The notes under the pieces were generated by a model that was given only the letters and a program-made list of their open reading frames with translations, did no database searches and had not been told where the DNA came from. From Nothopassalora personata (taxonomy: Eukaryota > Ascomycota > Dothideomycetes > Mycosphaerellales > Mycosphaerellaceae), in assembly GCA_033816765.1 (NCBI GenBank), contig CM066291.1, forward strand, positions 4,030,001-4,094,000: a stretch of 64,000 bases of DNA, written 5' to 3'. Made by a program: the position numbers and the translations under genes. Numbering within the stretch: the first letter of the stretch is position 1; each line of letters opens with the position of its first letter. Below, one piece after another: positions 10,320-21,854 of the stretch.

Positions 10320-10548
10320 ACTCTTCGACTTCTTCCCTCATCTCAAGATTCTCTCCTTGCCTCGATTCCTCTTAAATTCCTCATACGTCAACCCCAACTC
10401 CCCCGCCCGTCTCCCTCTCCAAAACCTCAACACACCATCCTGCTCCAGGTCTCTACACTCTTTCTCGTATATTCCCTGAGGTCCTCGTCATAAGCTGCCT
10501 GATCTATCTTCCCAGTGTCCCACTTAATATAGCCCCCTGGCTGCCAGC
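10320..10548 (-). pseudogene. Frameshifted module relic downstream of the 624-aa protein
   Basis: Just after the stop of the next gene the coding signal resumes in a shifted frame (GGYIKWDTGKIDQAAYDEDL), shifts again (ECRDLEQDGVLRFWRGRRAG, then ELGLTYEEFKRN) and again (EEYLPEPTTQEWTKRRDRRL). The middle part resembles the intact protein's own segment CKCLRAKELDMTLNQFEHHL in the spacing of RA, EL, T and F. This suggests a degenerated extra copy of the module. No intron was found to repair it. Confidence 0.4.
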
Positions 10549-12423
10549 CTATAACTGCCGTTTCGAACCCCTATCGTAGCCCCGGAGGGCGTAGCGAGTA
10601 CTCGAGTTTGGGCCAGCAAATTTCGCGACTCGAGGATCGCGAGGGGCGGGAGGTTTGGGTTCCTGCTCGTCGTCGGAGGCGGGGCGGTAGAAGCGCCCAG
10701 CATATTTGTTAGCAGGCTTGTGGGACTGTTCGTCAGGGACCGGGCCGGGGCGGTAGAAGGCTCTTTGTTGGGTTGGTTGTGGGATTGGAGCTGGAGTTGG
10801 AGTGGTGGAGCGAGCTTGACGGGTTGTGCGAGCTTGGCGGTCGACGGGAGTGAAAGTGGACCAGGCGGGATCTATGGCGCCTGTGGCGAGGTGGTGCTCA
10901 AATTGGTTGAGTGTCATGTCTAGTTCTTTGGCGCGGAGGCATTTGCAGTATTCGTAGAGGTAGAGCTGTTCTGCGCGGCGGAGGGAGGAGGGTTTCCATT
11001 GACGCTCTCGGAGCGCGGTGACTCGGTGATGATTTTCTTCGTCGTCGTACGAAGATCCTCTTTGGGCATTGCGGAGGTCTCCAAGGCCTCGGGCTCTGTC
11101 GCGCTGAGGATACAGGATGTACTTTTGGACTCCTTTGGGGATGATACCACAATCGTGGTAGTCCCAGTACGCATCTAATGCGCTCTCGGCATTCTGGGAG
11201 TCCTCTTTGAAGACGTGATGCGGAACATGGACGACTTTCCAGAGTTTGCGGACGGGCTTGCCGAGGTTCCTGCCGTTGGCGTCGTAGATGTCTTGTTCTA
11301 TCTCGTCGTACATCTCGTCGTGGTCATAGTCCGGGAGAGCATTGTACCAGTCATCGATCGAAGGGTTGATGCGATGGAGGGGACGGATAATGCGGTACTT
11401 GTGATCGACAAGCTGGAGGTTTTCGTTGTACTCCAGCTCCTCCTCTGAGATGTTGTTGGCTCGAAGGAAGAGGGTACGAGCCCAATCTTCTATGGCATTC
11501 TTCTCGGCAGCGCGACACATATTGTCGTAATTGGTCCAATATCGTCTCACTTGTGCTTGATCTCCAGATCTTGGTAATTTGAATGCGGGATAGTCTGTCG
11601 TAGCCTCCCGAGGAATAATCCCATAATCATCGTAGTTCTGGATGACAGCCGTAGGATCGCGACTCTGCATCATTGCATAGCGCTCGGCATCGCTGATGGG
11701 AGGGAGCTCATGGCCCGCGGCACAGAATGCGTAGCCTAGCTTGAGTAACTCGTCGAGTAGATGTGTCCGGTATGACTTTCGACCACCCAAAGCATAGCTA
11801 CCTGGCATGGTGCATGTAGAAGTTCGTCCGGCGAGAAGAGCTTCTGCTTGCTGGAGTTTATTGGCAAACTCTGGCGACTTAGGGGTCTCGCTATAGTGTG
11901 GCGCTGGACGAGAAGTATTGCTGCGTCTCTCAGGAAGCGATACCTGGCCTTCGAAAGCATCGACGACTGCGGGCACATCGCGGCGCCGAAGCTCACTACT
12001 GTGAGGGCGTGGAAGCGGGAACCCTCTTCGCGAAGTCGAAGGACGAGTCCAAGGAACGTCTTCTGTAACGTGCATGACATCTGGGTCGATCGGACTCTCC
12101 TTAGTCGGTCTCTTCTTGACGTGCGTGGGTAGTCTGGACGTAGTGGACGACGGAAGCTTGCTGCGAGCGGGTCGGGCTTGGGGTGTCTGCTCGTCCTCGG
12201 CGAGCTGGGCTGGGCTCAACAAGTTATCCACGCCATTTTCAAGAGAAGGCAATCGTCCCGCAGAAGGTTTCTTCTTGGCCGCAGCCTTGAAGCCTGGTTT
12301 TTTGGCGATTTTGGAAAGAGCCAAGTAAGCTGGGGTACACTTGTTGGCAGAGAGTGATTGCGGTGATGTTTTCTTCTTGTCCGACTGGGACGATCTGCTC
12401 GATCTCTTTGATTTGGGTGGCAT
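10549..12423 (-). CDS. Large lineage-specific protein with repeated modules
   Basis: A single 624-aa open frame. Residues 1-200 are basic and disordered (MPPKSKRSSRSSQSDKKK...). The following region has two related modules built around YDDYGIIPREATTDY and YHDCGIIPKGVQKY, each followed by a helical stretch rich in aromatic and acidic residues. The C-terminal 120 residues are Pro/Arg/Gln-rich and end RGYDRGSKRQL. The modules suggest internal duplication. No catalytic motif, membrane span or signal peptide is seen, and no family is recognised. Its neighbours on both sides are broken genes of the same composition, so it may be the surviving member of a local family. Confidence 0.6.
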   Translation of the reverse strand: MPPKSKRSSRSSQSDKKKTSPQSLSANKCTPAYLALSKIAKKPGFKAAAKKKPSAGRLPSLENGVDNLLSPAQLAEDEQTPQARPARSKLPSSTTSRLPTHVKKRPTKESPIDPDVMHVTEDVPWTRPSTSRRGFPLPRPHSSELRRRDVPAVVDAFEGQVSLPERRSNTSRPAPHYSETPKSPEFANKLQQAEALLAGRTSTCTMPGSYALGGRKSYRTHLLDELLKLGYAFCAAGHELPPISDAERYAMMQSRDPTAVIQNYDDYGIIPREATTDYPAFKLPRSGDQAQVRRYWTNYDNMCRAAEKNAIEDWARTLFLRANNISEEELEYNENLQLVDHKYRIIRPLHRINPSIDDWYNALPDYDHDEMYDEIEQDIYDANGRNLGKPVRKLWKVVHVPHHVFKEDSQNAESALDAYWDYHDCGIIPKGVQKYILYPQRDRARGLGDLRNAQRGSSYDDEENHHRVTALRERQWKPSSLRRAEQLYLYEYCKCLRAKELDMTLNQFEHHLATGAIDPAWSTFTPVDRQARTTRQARSTTPTPAPIPQPTQQRAFYRPGPVPDEQSHKPANKYAGRFYRPASDDEQEPKPPAPRDPRVAKFAGPNSSTRYALRGYDRGSKRQL

Positions 12424-12702
12424 CTTGGCTTCTTGTCCCCTAGGCTGATTTGTGGAGCGGTGCGATTAGTCTGCGCTGGCATAAGTTGAAATAGTATGAC
12501 AAGGGACTTATTGCCTCGACAATCGAGAAACCCGGCTTTGTTAGAATTTTCGCCGGAAGCGGATACAGAGCAGGTCGATTCTGTCATTTGACCAGAATCG
12601 ATGACAAAGAGCATAAAGACACTTTCATACGGCTATACTGAAAACGACCCCTATTCGTGCTGGTAACATCTCTATGCTTGGCACCGGGTGGAACATGAAC
12701 GC

Positions 12703-14649
12703 TCAGTAGGAGGGATATCGCCGTCTCGACAGGCTAGGTCCTGCTTGCTCGTGCTCGTCAATGGTACCGTTCGAGGAACGTTGTCTTCGACTACTCATGG
12801 TAGGCGCTGGCCTCGAAACCCTACTTCCTGAGCGTACTGATCGAAGGGCATCTCTGAACGACCCAAGGATAAACCGAAAGCCAGAGCTACCTTGACTTCG
12901 TGGCCTTGATATCGACCTGCGTGCTCTGGTGACAGATGGCGGCGTGCGTGAGCTTCGCCGGGTTCTGTTTGGTGGAGTTGTGGGAGCCGTTGGAGCTCGT
13001 TGAGCCCTTGCTGGCCCGGCGACTGGAGCTCTCGTTGGGACAGCACGTTCTCCACGTTCTCTGCCCAACGCTGGTGGCGTGTATGTGCTGATAGTCCTTG
13101 TGTTGGGAGGCGTCATGGGTATCACTGCTGGCAAACCTCGTGCTTGCGATCGCCCTGTAGGAGTGAATGTGGGAGGAGGTGTTCGTCTGATACCATGAGC
13201 TGTAAGCGGTATGTCTCGTCGTCTCAAGGAGGATAGATCATGTCCTGATGGTGGCCGTGTTCGCGCTGGTGAAATTCTCGAGAGGTGCCTATGCGGTTGC
13301 TGAGAAAGACTGCGAGACACTCGAGAAGAGGACCTCGTTGGGCTACGCCGCTCATTACCTCGAGATACAGGCCGACTCTGTCCAGCATCACGTTTCTGAC
13401 TACTGGGACCGAAAACCCGGCTCTTGGACGATGGCCAATGCGCAAGGAAGCGGGAAGTGCTTCTTCTGGCTGCGAATCTCGAAGAGGTGCTGCCTCTGAG
13501 CTGGAGTCTGAGTGGTCCTCTAGTTGCTCCAGAAGTTCATCAACTGGCTGTGGCACACTGATATCGGCGGCCTCCATGATGTAGTTGGGCCCTCCATGTT
13601 CGTCCAGCACATTTGTGTTCACGTAAGGCATCATGTGGGGACCTTCGCCGAAAACATCATCGGGATGTCGTCCTGCCCGACGTGCAACCTCCTGGCGCTG
13701 GGCAAGCCAAGGCCCAGTGCCTCCAAACTCATCATCTAGCATGTATCCTGTGCTCTGCCACCATTCTCGGTCCTCAACAATCGACTCCTCCGAGTTGTGC
13801 AGTCTTCTGACGGCTATCGCAGTGGCTTGAAGATTCAGGTCCATGTCTGCAATGTCATCTCTGGTGCAACGTTGCAGGTAATGGCTGTACTCGAGATCCA
13901 GTGTCAATCTGTATGGTACACGAGTCACGAGTCTGCCTTGAGCATCGAGTCGCTGTTCTGGTCCCTGTTGTGCCCAGCCAACTTTCATCCAAAGCACCTG
14001 CTCTCGGATACCGTCGGGAAGCTGAGACACTTGTGCGTCGGTCATCTCGTAGAAAGCTCGAAGGACGTGCGGCGGCTGGTACCACATGTCCCCAGGGACC
14101 GAGTCGCCAAATAGTGTGAATTCATCGGGCGGTTCGTAATCTGGCGGATTGCCAATGGCTGCAAGTCGTGCGGGTAGCTCTGCTTGATCATCATACTCTG
14201 GGACAGTCCTTCCGGAAATGCTCAATTCTTGCACAAGAAGTTCTTTGACCCTCTGCACCAGCTCCTGATCGTTCTGGTATATCTTCTCGACCGATCGATG
14301 CCCGGTATGCTTGGTCATGAGATAGCCATTGTGTTCTGGTGAGAACCAAGCGGGTAACCCTTGAGCATTGAGTGGCTCTCTCTCTACTGCCTCGAGATGA
14401 CGACGCTACGCCTTCGCGGGCAACGCCAAGAATCAAGCTTGAGGCTCGTCCAACTAGCCCGACATCATTTTGATAGAGATCTAGTATTGCGCCCGACTCA
14501 AGACCAAAATGCTGTTCGAGCCACTCGTTGTGTGGCACTGAAAACCACGGTATTCGTCCATCTCCTGCTACGTGGTCTCGATAGGAAAAGTTGAGCTCCC
14601 TTTCGACATCACGATAACGCCTTCTCGTCCGCGGGCTGACAGGGGACAT
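12703..14649 (-). pseudogene. Frameshifted gene of the same lineage-specific cluster
   Basis: Three overlapping minus-strand frames read as one gene with two breaks. Segment 1 (14649 to about 14400) starts MSPVSPRTRRRYRD and carries IPWFSVPHNEWLEQHFG...YQND. Segment 2 (about 14390 to 13450, one base shifted) opens LNAQGLPAWFSPEHNGYL...YQND and continues through an acidic, Trp-rich domain. Segment 3 (about 13450 to 12703, shifted again) is a Ser/Arg/Pro-rich tail ending SLSRRRYPSY. The heads of segments 1 and 2 look like copies of one motif (PxWFSxxHNxxL...YQND). Neither break coincides with a usable intron. Function unknown. Confidence 0.5.
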
Positions 14650-14760
14650 GTTTGTAACGCTTGCGATGGCAGGATCGATATCTGTAGGACCAAGGCATAG
14701 TGTCTCCAGCACCCGACTGTCATAATGTCGGCTTGGCCTTTGTGTGTTTCCCTCACACCA

Positions 14761-15602
14761 TCACGACGCATCCGGCGGTGCGCTGGTAAGCACGACAAAG
14801 AAGCATGGTCGCCTCCATTGACGAACAATGGACTGAGGGAAGTCGCAAGTACTACACCGAGATGAAGCGTTGGAGACTTGTTCGCCGCACTTTTGGAACG
14901 TTAATCGTCCAGAGCTGAAGCCGAATGCCAGCGGCCAGACGACGAGGTCAAGGATGCTTGTCGCTGTTGTCCAGCAACAGGCGATGATGCCAGTGGCGAA
15001 GACAAATAGCGTAACCATGTTGAAGTGGCCATAGAAAAAGTGAAGCTCCATTAAGGACCGAGACGAGGTAGGGGGTCAGGCTCTCCGAGAAACCTTGGCA
15101 ATGACTGACTGGATTGCCGAGATGTAGAAGAGTGGGACCAAGAAGCCGAAGTTTGCGATGGCGAGGCCTAGGCGGAGCAGGATGTATGATGATTTTTATC
15201 ACTCGTTTCTTCTTCCGCTGTTGTTTCAATGAATCTGCTACTGCTTCATCGTTCGGTGCTTCCAGTTCTTGTTCCTTGAGTCTCGTTTCCCTCGGCTTTC
15301 GAAGGATCAGAATTGCGATAGCAAGCATCGGCATCATGGCGAATGCCACGATTCGCATGGACCAGCCAAAGCTGATGTTGCCAGAGTTCAGCATCTGATC
15401 CAAAGCGACTGGCCATATGGCGCCGCCGAGGGAGGATCTGCCAATCGATATACCTGGCACATATCAGCACCACCATCGTGTCTTGACGGCCGAAGCACAA
15501 GGTCCAGACGCGATGCATCATATACCTTGCGCCAGTCCACGATAACGTTTGGAGGACTGCGGCGTCAAGCGAGGTTCCAACTGCGGGTTGTGGTATCGAC
15601 AT
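14761..15602 (-). pseudogene. MFS monocarboxylate-type permease pseudogene
   Basis: Pieces of a fungal monocarboxylate-transporter-like MFS protein in several frames. One reads GGAIWPVALDQMLNSG, then ISFGWSMRIVAFAMMPML with AILILRKPRE, which matches the end of the first helix bundle. Next come a basic loop, a shifted PYLVSVLNGASLF, and in another frame FNMVTLFVFATGIIACCW followed by a helix containing WPLAFGFSSG. Order is correct but frames differ, and the N-terminal helices and the extreme C terminus are missing. It can no longer make a 12-helix carrier. Confidence 0.65.
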
Positions 15603-15639
15603 CTATGAGCAAGCACATCTATGAGCATCATCGCAGGAG

Positions 15640-16577
15640 GAGTTGATCCAGCTCGAAGACGCAATATGGAAAGCGTAATTCGTCGATCGCGACAATATCC
15701 GCAGCTTGCGCACAGTGTCGAAGCTGATACAGGACAAGCACGACTTCTGGAAGAAGAAATTCATTGGCTCGATGTCTGAGTGTCTCGGCGCCACGTCAAG
15801 GAGCTTGACAGCCGACTTGGTCGCCTCGAAAACAGAGCCCGGATGCTCGAGGATGTCCAGCAACATTCTGGGCGCAAGTACTACATGCACTACGACGACC
15901 CGGTGTATTTCGGGAAGGACCATGAGCAGACATTGAACAGTGGTGAGGACAATGACGAGGAAGAAGAGTCAGAGGACGACTTCTTGCCCAAGCGTAAGCA
16001 GCACCGATTACTCAAGCAATACAGCATCGTCTACTGCGATCCGGCAAGCAGGTGCACCTACGCGTCGAGTTTCCTGCACAGTCCGAGACGCCGCTTTGCC
16101 ATTCGGTGTCAGCTGCCGCGGTCGAAGCAGCAAGGAATGATTGCAAACTCGGTTCATCTGCTCGCCTCCAATCGCGAAGCCCTCATGATTGACATGTTCG
16201 AGAAGGTCAAAATGGAAGGCTGGCACGACGATTTGGTTGTCTAGATCTGACATGGAAGCAGCGCCACAGCTCGAGCAACCTCTCTCTGCCAACGCATCCG
16301 AGGTCCAAGAGGAGGAGGAGAGGAGGCCAACGACGACGATGCGGACGCACATGTACCGCAGGGCGCACCAGAATCTGGAAACCAGCAAGCACCTGCTGAA
16401 GCCACGGATTTCGGCGATGGTGGGCAGGTCCCTGGGCAAGGCGGTGCTCGTCGCGCCAGCGAAGCATTCCATGTCGGCGAACCGCCAGAGGAAGCTGAAG
16501 GAGGCAAAGCACCCAAGAAGTGGAGGACACTTGACGATTCTCTCACGGCGGACGGAACGGTGGACTTCGGTGAGTAA
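15640..16577 (+). pseudogene. Broken acidic/charged protein of unknown family
   Basis: Plus-strand coding character in shifting frames. Around 15660-15900 it reads as a helical segment (HVKELDSRLGRLENRARMLE) interrupted by a stop. From 15780 to 16244 a 154-codon frame holds an acidic patch (EDNDEEEESEDDFLPKRK) and a Cys-containing domain. Further on, MEAAPQLEQPLSANASEVQEEEE slips one base within a GAG run into EEANDDDADAHVPQGAPESG...KKWRTLDDSLTADGTVDFGE, stopping at 16575. I do not recognise it. The slip in a simple repeat could be a real mutation or a sequencing slip. Confidence 0.35.
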
Positions 16578-16942
16578 TTGACAACACCTGGAAGTCCTTT
16601 GCGGCTGCAAGTCGCAAATCTTGGGATGGAGACTATGAGCGCAGGACGTTAGTGTTGGCGCAAGCCCGATCCCTGCTAAGCGTCGATGGCGGCCCAGTTG
16701 TAGGACTGAAGAGGTGTTGCCGGCGTTAGACAGCAGGTGGCGGGTTTTGCGAACCAGGAGCTTCAACCAGAACTCTGGCCCTCGACGATCTTGCGGTTCT
16801 CTCTCAGAGACCTGGTGCGACCAATCATGGTACCATCATTGTGGCCAGAGGCCTTCTATATTCTCTTCCGAAGGTGACAGTATCCCGTGGCATCGGTATG
16901 ATCAGGGCCAGATCCAGGTCCTACAGTTTCCGTCTTTTCGGC

Positions 16943-17794
16943 CTAGGCTGATCCATTCGGTTGTGCTGGCTTCGAACTTTCCACCCGCTCCACAAGTTCG
17001 CCGACTCCCAACTGCCTCCCGACCTTGACCTTCCGCTTTCTCTCTTTACGCTGCGTAGCAGATTCTACTCCGTCTCCTGCTTTTCCTGCGCTCCCCACCT
17101 CAGCACCTTCATCTTTTCCAATCGTTGTTTCTGCCTCATCATCTGAGTCTTCTTCGTCCAGCGCCTCTTCCCGAAGGTAATCCAAGTCCACCCTCATGCT
17201 GTAGGCATCCTCGCCGTCTGCGTAGTACTTCGCTTCTGTGCCTACCACTTTGAAACCCAGAGTGTCCCGATACAGTGCCAATGCGGCGACATTCGAGACA
17301 CGTACGTGAAGTGAGACGTAGACTGCGTTGTAGGTCTCGAACATTGCTCTTTCTGGAACAGTGTCAGCCTCTTTTTCATCGCCACAAAGTCCGCCAGATC
17401 TTACGGCTTTGACGCATGAGCTTCTCCGCCAATCCCAATCTCCGATGTGTTCTCATGACGCTGAGAGATGTGATGTGGCCGTGCTGTACGCCATCTGCTG
17501 GGTCTTCCTCCATCTTTGCGAGCACGTATCCCACAATCTTCGGCGCATCGTATGGTGTCTTCTTCGGTCTCGATACCTATTTGACGTTCTGTCAGCTACT
17601 GCTTGGGCTTCTTTCTCCCTCCGCAAAGGTGTGTGCATATATCAGATACGTACATCGACAGCGACATAGCTCAGTTGCGGCCAGCTGAGTGCATGGTACA
17701 TATAGTACTTGCAGAAGTAGTTTTCGGGCAGGTTGGTGATGTTGGTCTGCTGAACGTGAGGGATGTCCGATGGTCGAAGGATCCGGATATCCAT
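16943..17794 (-). CDS. ARD1: NatA N-terminal acetyltransferase catalytic subunit (Naa10/Ard1)
   Basis: Transfers acetyl from acetyl-CoA to the N termini of nascent proteins after Met removal, acting on the ribosome with Naa15. Exons 17794..17654, 17576..17405 and 17352..16943 give 240 aa. Introns are 77 nt (GTACGT...AAATAG, CTGAC branch) and 52 nt (GTAAGA...TTCCAG, CTGAC branch). The GNAT fold is clear: [19 protein letters not shown], then [39 protein letters not shown] and the acetyl-CoA loop [29 protein letters not shown] and [16 protein letters not shown] complete the domain. The C-terminal tail is acidic then basic and probably disordered. Confidence 0.95.
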
Positions 17795-20700
17795 GTTGAC
17801 AGCCTATTCAGTCAGCGGTGGAGCTCGTCCGAGAGGTGTCAAGTGAGAAGACTGCGCGGAGAAGTTGCATATGATTGATGATGAAGTGATGAGGTTGAAG
17901 CTCGATCGCTGTTCAATCAGCCGGTGCCAAGCCCGGGATGGTGACTCCCGGGCCAGATAAGCCGACCTTACTCCCTCCTGTTCTCCATTACTGTTGACAT
18001 CTTTCGCACCTTGGAGTATCTTTTCGAACCTCATGAAGCAGCTGTGCATTCCCAAGAACCCTGCGCCATGATCACACCCTCTCTTAGGGAGAGAATGGTC
18101 CGCATCAGGTCGGTCGTCCACAAAACGAGCGGTGCAATTCTCCACCAGTGGTGGGTGTAGCCATGGCAGATAGTGCACACGGCAGATCTGGTGAAGGTAG
18201 AGACTCTGCCGTTTGGATGCAACGAGGTCCTCAAAGACAGGTGTGCACAACACCATCACAATGTCGATCTTGTGGCCGCAGAGAACAGCCAGCTCAAGCT
18301 TAACATGCAGAAGGTTGTCAAGGAGAAGGATGCCAATATTCAGAGTGGAGAAGACACCATCCGCGCCCTGAATGTCCGGCTTCAGTCACCATTCACATCG
18401 CGCAACGCGGCGTGGCTTACCTACGCAGTCATGATATCATAAAGCTGTGCGCAGAGCGCTTTCTCTGAGGTTGCATGTGCAAGGAATAAGACCCGCTTGA
18501 GGACTTTCTGGCACGAACGCACCTGGGAAAGATCATGAGCTACAAGCTTGCTATCGATTACCGAGATCGAGGTCCTCTGCCGAATGCTCGTTGGTCTTGA
18601 CCGACTGGCCACGTGCAACGTTCTGCTCGCCTGTGCGCATTGCTGCACTCGAACCGGGCAATCGTCTGTGTGGCAACCATCGCGTACAGCTCATCTAGCT
18701 GTATGAGACCAGCGGTCGCGGAGCCAAGACTGTACCAACGCTGTGCAAGATGAACGCAGCATGTGGTGAGCAGTACGCGAAGCATCTTTGAGCACATTTG
18801 GTGACAGCGCCGGACCTGATAGGGCTTTTCCTTCGCGACGAGGAGTTGAGTCGCGAAGTCTGGCAACTGCTTTCTATTCTGGCGCGGACTTCGGGCTCGC
18901 CGTGTCAGCCGCTCGGACAGGGTCTTGGCAAGCAGAAACCGGCAGGTTTCGATGGGAATATTGAGGATGTCGATGGGGGTTACAAGAAAGCCGCCAGAGG
19001 CGAAGGTGGAATATGGTGGTGTGGTGCGGCGCCAGCATGTTGATTGTTCTCTAGGCGTTGTATCACCATTGAATCTACCGGATTCGTAAGCGTATTGCAA
19101 GCAGCGATCCTCCCTGGTCCAGAGCTCAGGTACGCTTTCATTTGCACGGCAGCCTCACAAGTCTGGCATTGGCAAGCATCGCTTCACTCAGATCGCAGAA
19201 GATCAAGCTCCTCGCACCAAGGCTTGAGGCAAAAGACCGAGGGCGCCGTGAGGCAAGCAATGACCTGGCTGCGAAGTCGTCCCACTATCTTTCACAACAG
19301 GACTGTCTCAGGCCTCGATGCCTTGCCTGCCTGTCTCTGATGCAACCAATCCGAAGTCCAAAGGACATACTCTATACATAATCGTCAAAAACAAATCGCT
19401 CTCCGAGACCGCTGCATTGCTTGTTGGTTAGTTGTCACGGAGTCGGGTCGCCCTCACGATCCCAATGCAGCAAGAATGGTCCAGGTCTGGTGGAAGCGTT
19501 GAGAAGCATAAGTTTGCTTACTGCTTGGATGCTCGAGCGAGATTTTCCATGCCGGGGGACTCGCCTGACGATCCAGAAGTTTGAACACAAGAAGAATATG
19601 CAGCCAGATCTATCAAGCCGGCACTCCGCCTAGTCCTTCAGGAGTAAGCTCGAGATCCTAGAGAAGGAGCTTCCACCTCATGTTAGCAGACTGAAGAGTA
19701 GCCAACCAGAGCTGCACGTACCTAGATCACGCACCGCACCCACGCCGGCGATTGAGATCGATCCCCACCTCGACGATTTTTCATCATATCAAGAAAGATT
19801 GGGTTTAGCCACCGATCCCTCCATCAGACGCTTCTTCGCTCAGGACAATGGATCTCTTCCGCGACAAGCACTTCGACGTCATGGCAAAGCAGTTCACTTA
19901 GCACTGCGGTCGTGTGTTAGATGAGCTTCGACCTCGGTATTTTGAGTAATCAATTTCGACTATGCCATCACTCATTGCTTCGGCAAGTTGTCGACATGCC
20001 CTCCGTTGAGGATTCCCAGGACGTCGGAGTTGTCCATATGCTGTGCCAGTTGAGCAGTATCCATGGTGGGATGGACTCGTCCGTGATCGACTGATGTAAG
20101 GTTTGGAGCACAGCGTACGGACCTTTGCCGTCGAGTTTGGCCGTGATCTTTGACGTCTGAGCACGCTCTTCAAAATCTGTTTTCGTCATGCCTGTGCCAT
20201 CGTGCCAGATTGTTAACATGTCAACATACCATGTTCAGTCATCCGACATGGGCCTGAGGTCATGTATTCGTTGCGGAGGTAGGTCGCCAGACTGGCTGCG
20301 TTCCATGAGAGTCACGAAGGCTGCTACAGAGGATTCCTGGTGTTGTGCGAGATGGATGTGGCGAGGCGGCGTTGGAGGTAAGGTAGTACATGCTCTTCAC
20401 AGCTAGATCTGATGAGTCGCGTTGCTCGTGGAAACCTCTCTCTTGATGCTGTCGCACTTCTTGAAAAGGACTGAGTGCCTTTCATTCGCTTCACTGGATT
20501 GTTGTGTTGCACGGGCTCCTGGTCGCACAGCGCTGTGGTTCGGCGGTCGAAAGCTGCTCCCGCCTTTGTAAACCTCCAACCTTTCCCGAAGACACCGCCG
20601 TGGGCAGTACCTACCTCAATGCACCTCTCGAGGTTGCGATACAGGAATCACGTGCTTCCGGGACAAGAGATCGAGCTGAACATGAATGGGACACACAGAC

Positions 20701-21854
20701 GACGGTGCACATGAAGCGTGTCGCTGTCGCTGTTGCGCTCCTCAAGGCCCTTCCCGAGGAACAATCACGAAAGAGTATATAGACACTGCATGTGGTATGC
20801 CGTGCGAAGCCGTCGATACATATGCTGTGATGCATTTCTGCGCATCGTTCCCCGTACAGCCAGCACGAGCGGCCATGAGCGTATTCTATTTGTCAACATG
20901 GACGTTCCACGGGATTCTCCTATGTATTGTTGATTCGGAGGGGTTGCGAGACCGTTGGTGGAGGCGTCCAATGTTGTCTGACTTTCCACCGTTGCGCTTG
21001 AGGAGTCAAGTCAGAGGATTGCAATCTCACAGATGGCGCTAGAAATGCCAAGACAATGCCCTTTTTGGTGGTGGAGTGGAGCGGGACTTCACCCGTTGAA
21101 GGATGATGGGGGGCGGGGGGGGGGAGTCAGATCACGGATCCTCCTCATTGACACAACATCTTCCACAGCACTTCAATTGAATACTGCAGACAATTCAGTT
21201 TGCACACGAGCTGCTATGCTTCCAAAACAAAGCTCTCTCGCCCACTGAATCAGGTCATCTCCACAATTGAACCATGTATAGTATAAACACAACAAGCTCC
21301 ATCTGATGACGCCTCTACCCAGGGGCAGTTCGCTCGTTTGTAGACATGTCAAGAGCCCTATTTACAGACGCCATACCAACTCTGCATGCGAACAACTGGA
21401 TGCAAACCACATCTGTCGGTGTCAGCCTGCAGATCGGCCTCTACCGTCCTAGTCCACTTGGCAGAGGGCAGTAGCGTGAACATTAAAGACGTTCCAATTG
21501 CACCATCGGCAACCACATGAAACGTGAGCCTGCTGACTTGGGGGAAATACGCTCAAGCATAACAAGTTTAACTTTGTTCATAGACCGATTGTGCAGACAA
21601 CCGTCTTGTCCACAAAGCAGATGCGCCTAGGCGGCGCTGCGACAGGGAGATTGCTCGCTCCCGTGATGGCGGCGTGTAATGACAGTCGGGCGATCACATC
21701 ACTGGTAGCGGATGCCTCACGGAGGTCGCAGAGGGCAGCAGGCAGTATATAGATATGTGCTCGTCGACCGCTTCGACTGAGTTCGTTCCTGCTCATCGAC
21801 CATATCCACTCTTTAACCAAGTCACTCGTTTAACAGCCCTTTCACAAGGTCGAC
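17795..21854. other. Gene-poor 4-kb stretch with coding-like relics
   Basis: Open frames on both strands are short and overlapping, and none carries a domain I recognise. Fragments with coding character are a coiled-coil piece at about 18270-18400 on plus (AENSQLKLNMQKVVKEKD), a minus piece at about 19100-18900 (GGFLVTPIDILNIPIETCRF), minus pieces at about 20400-19970 (GTGMTKTDFEERAQTSKITA) and a plus piece at about 20580-20780. They are not joinable into genes. About 21300-21854 is presumably the promoter of the ferritin-like gene. A G-run occurs at about 21108-21124. Confidence 0.4.
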
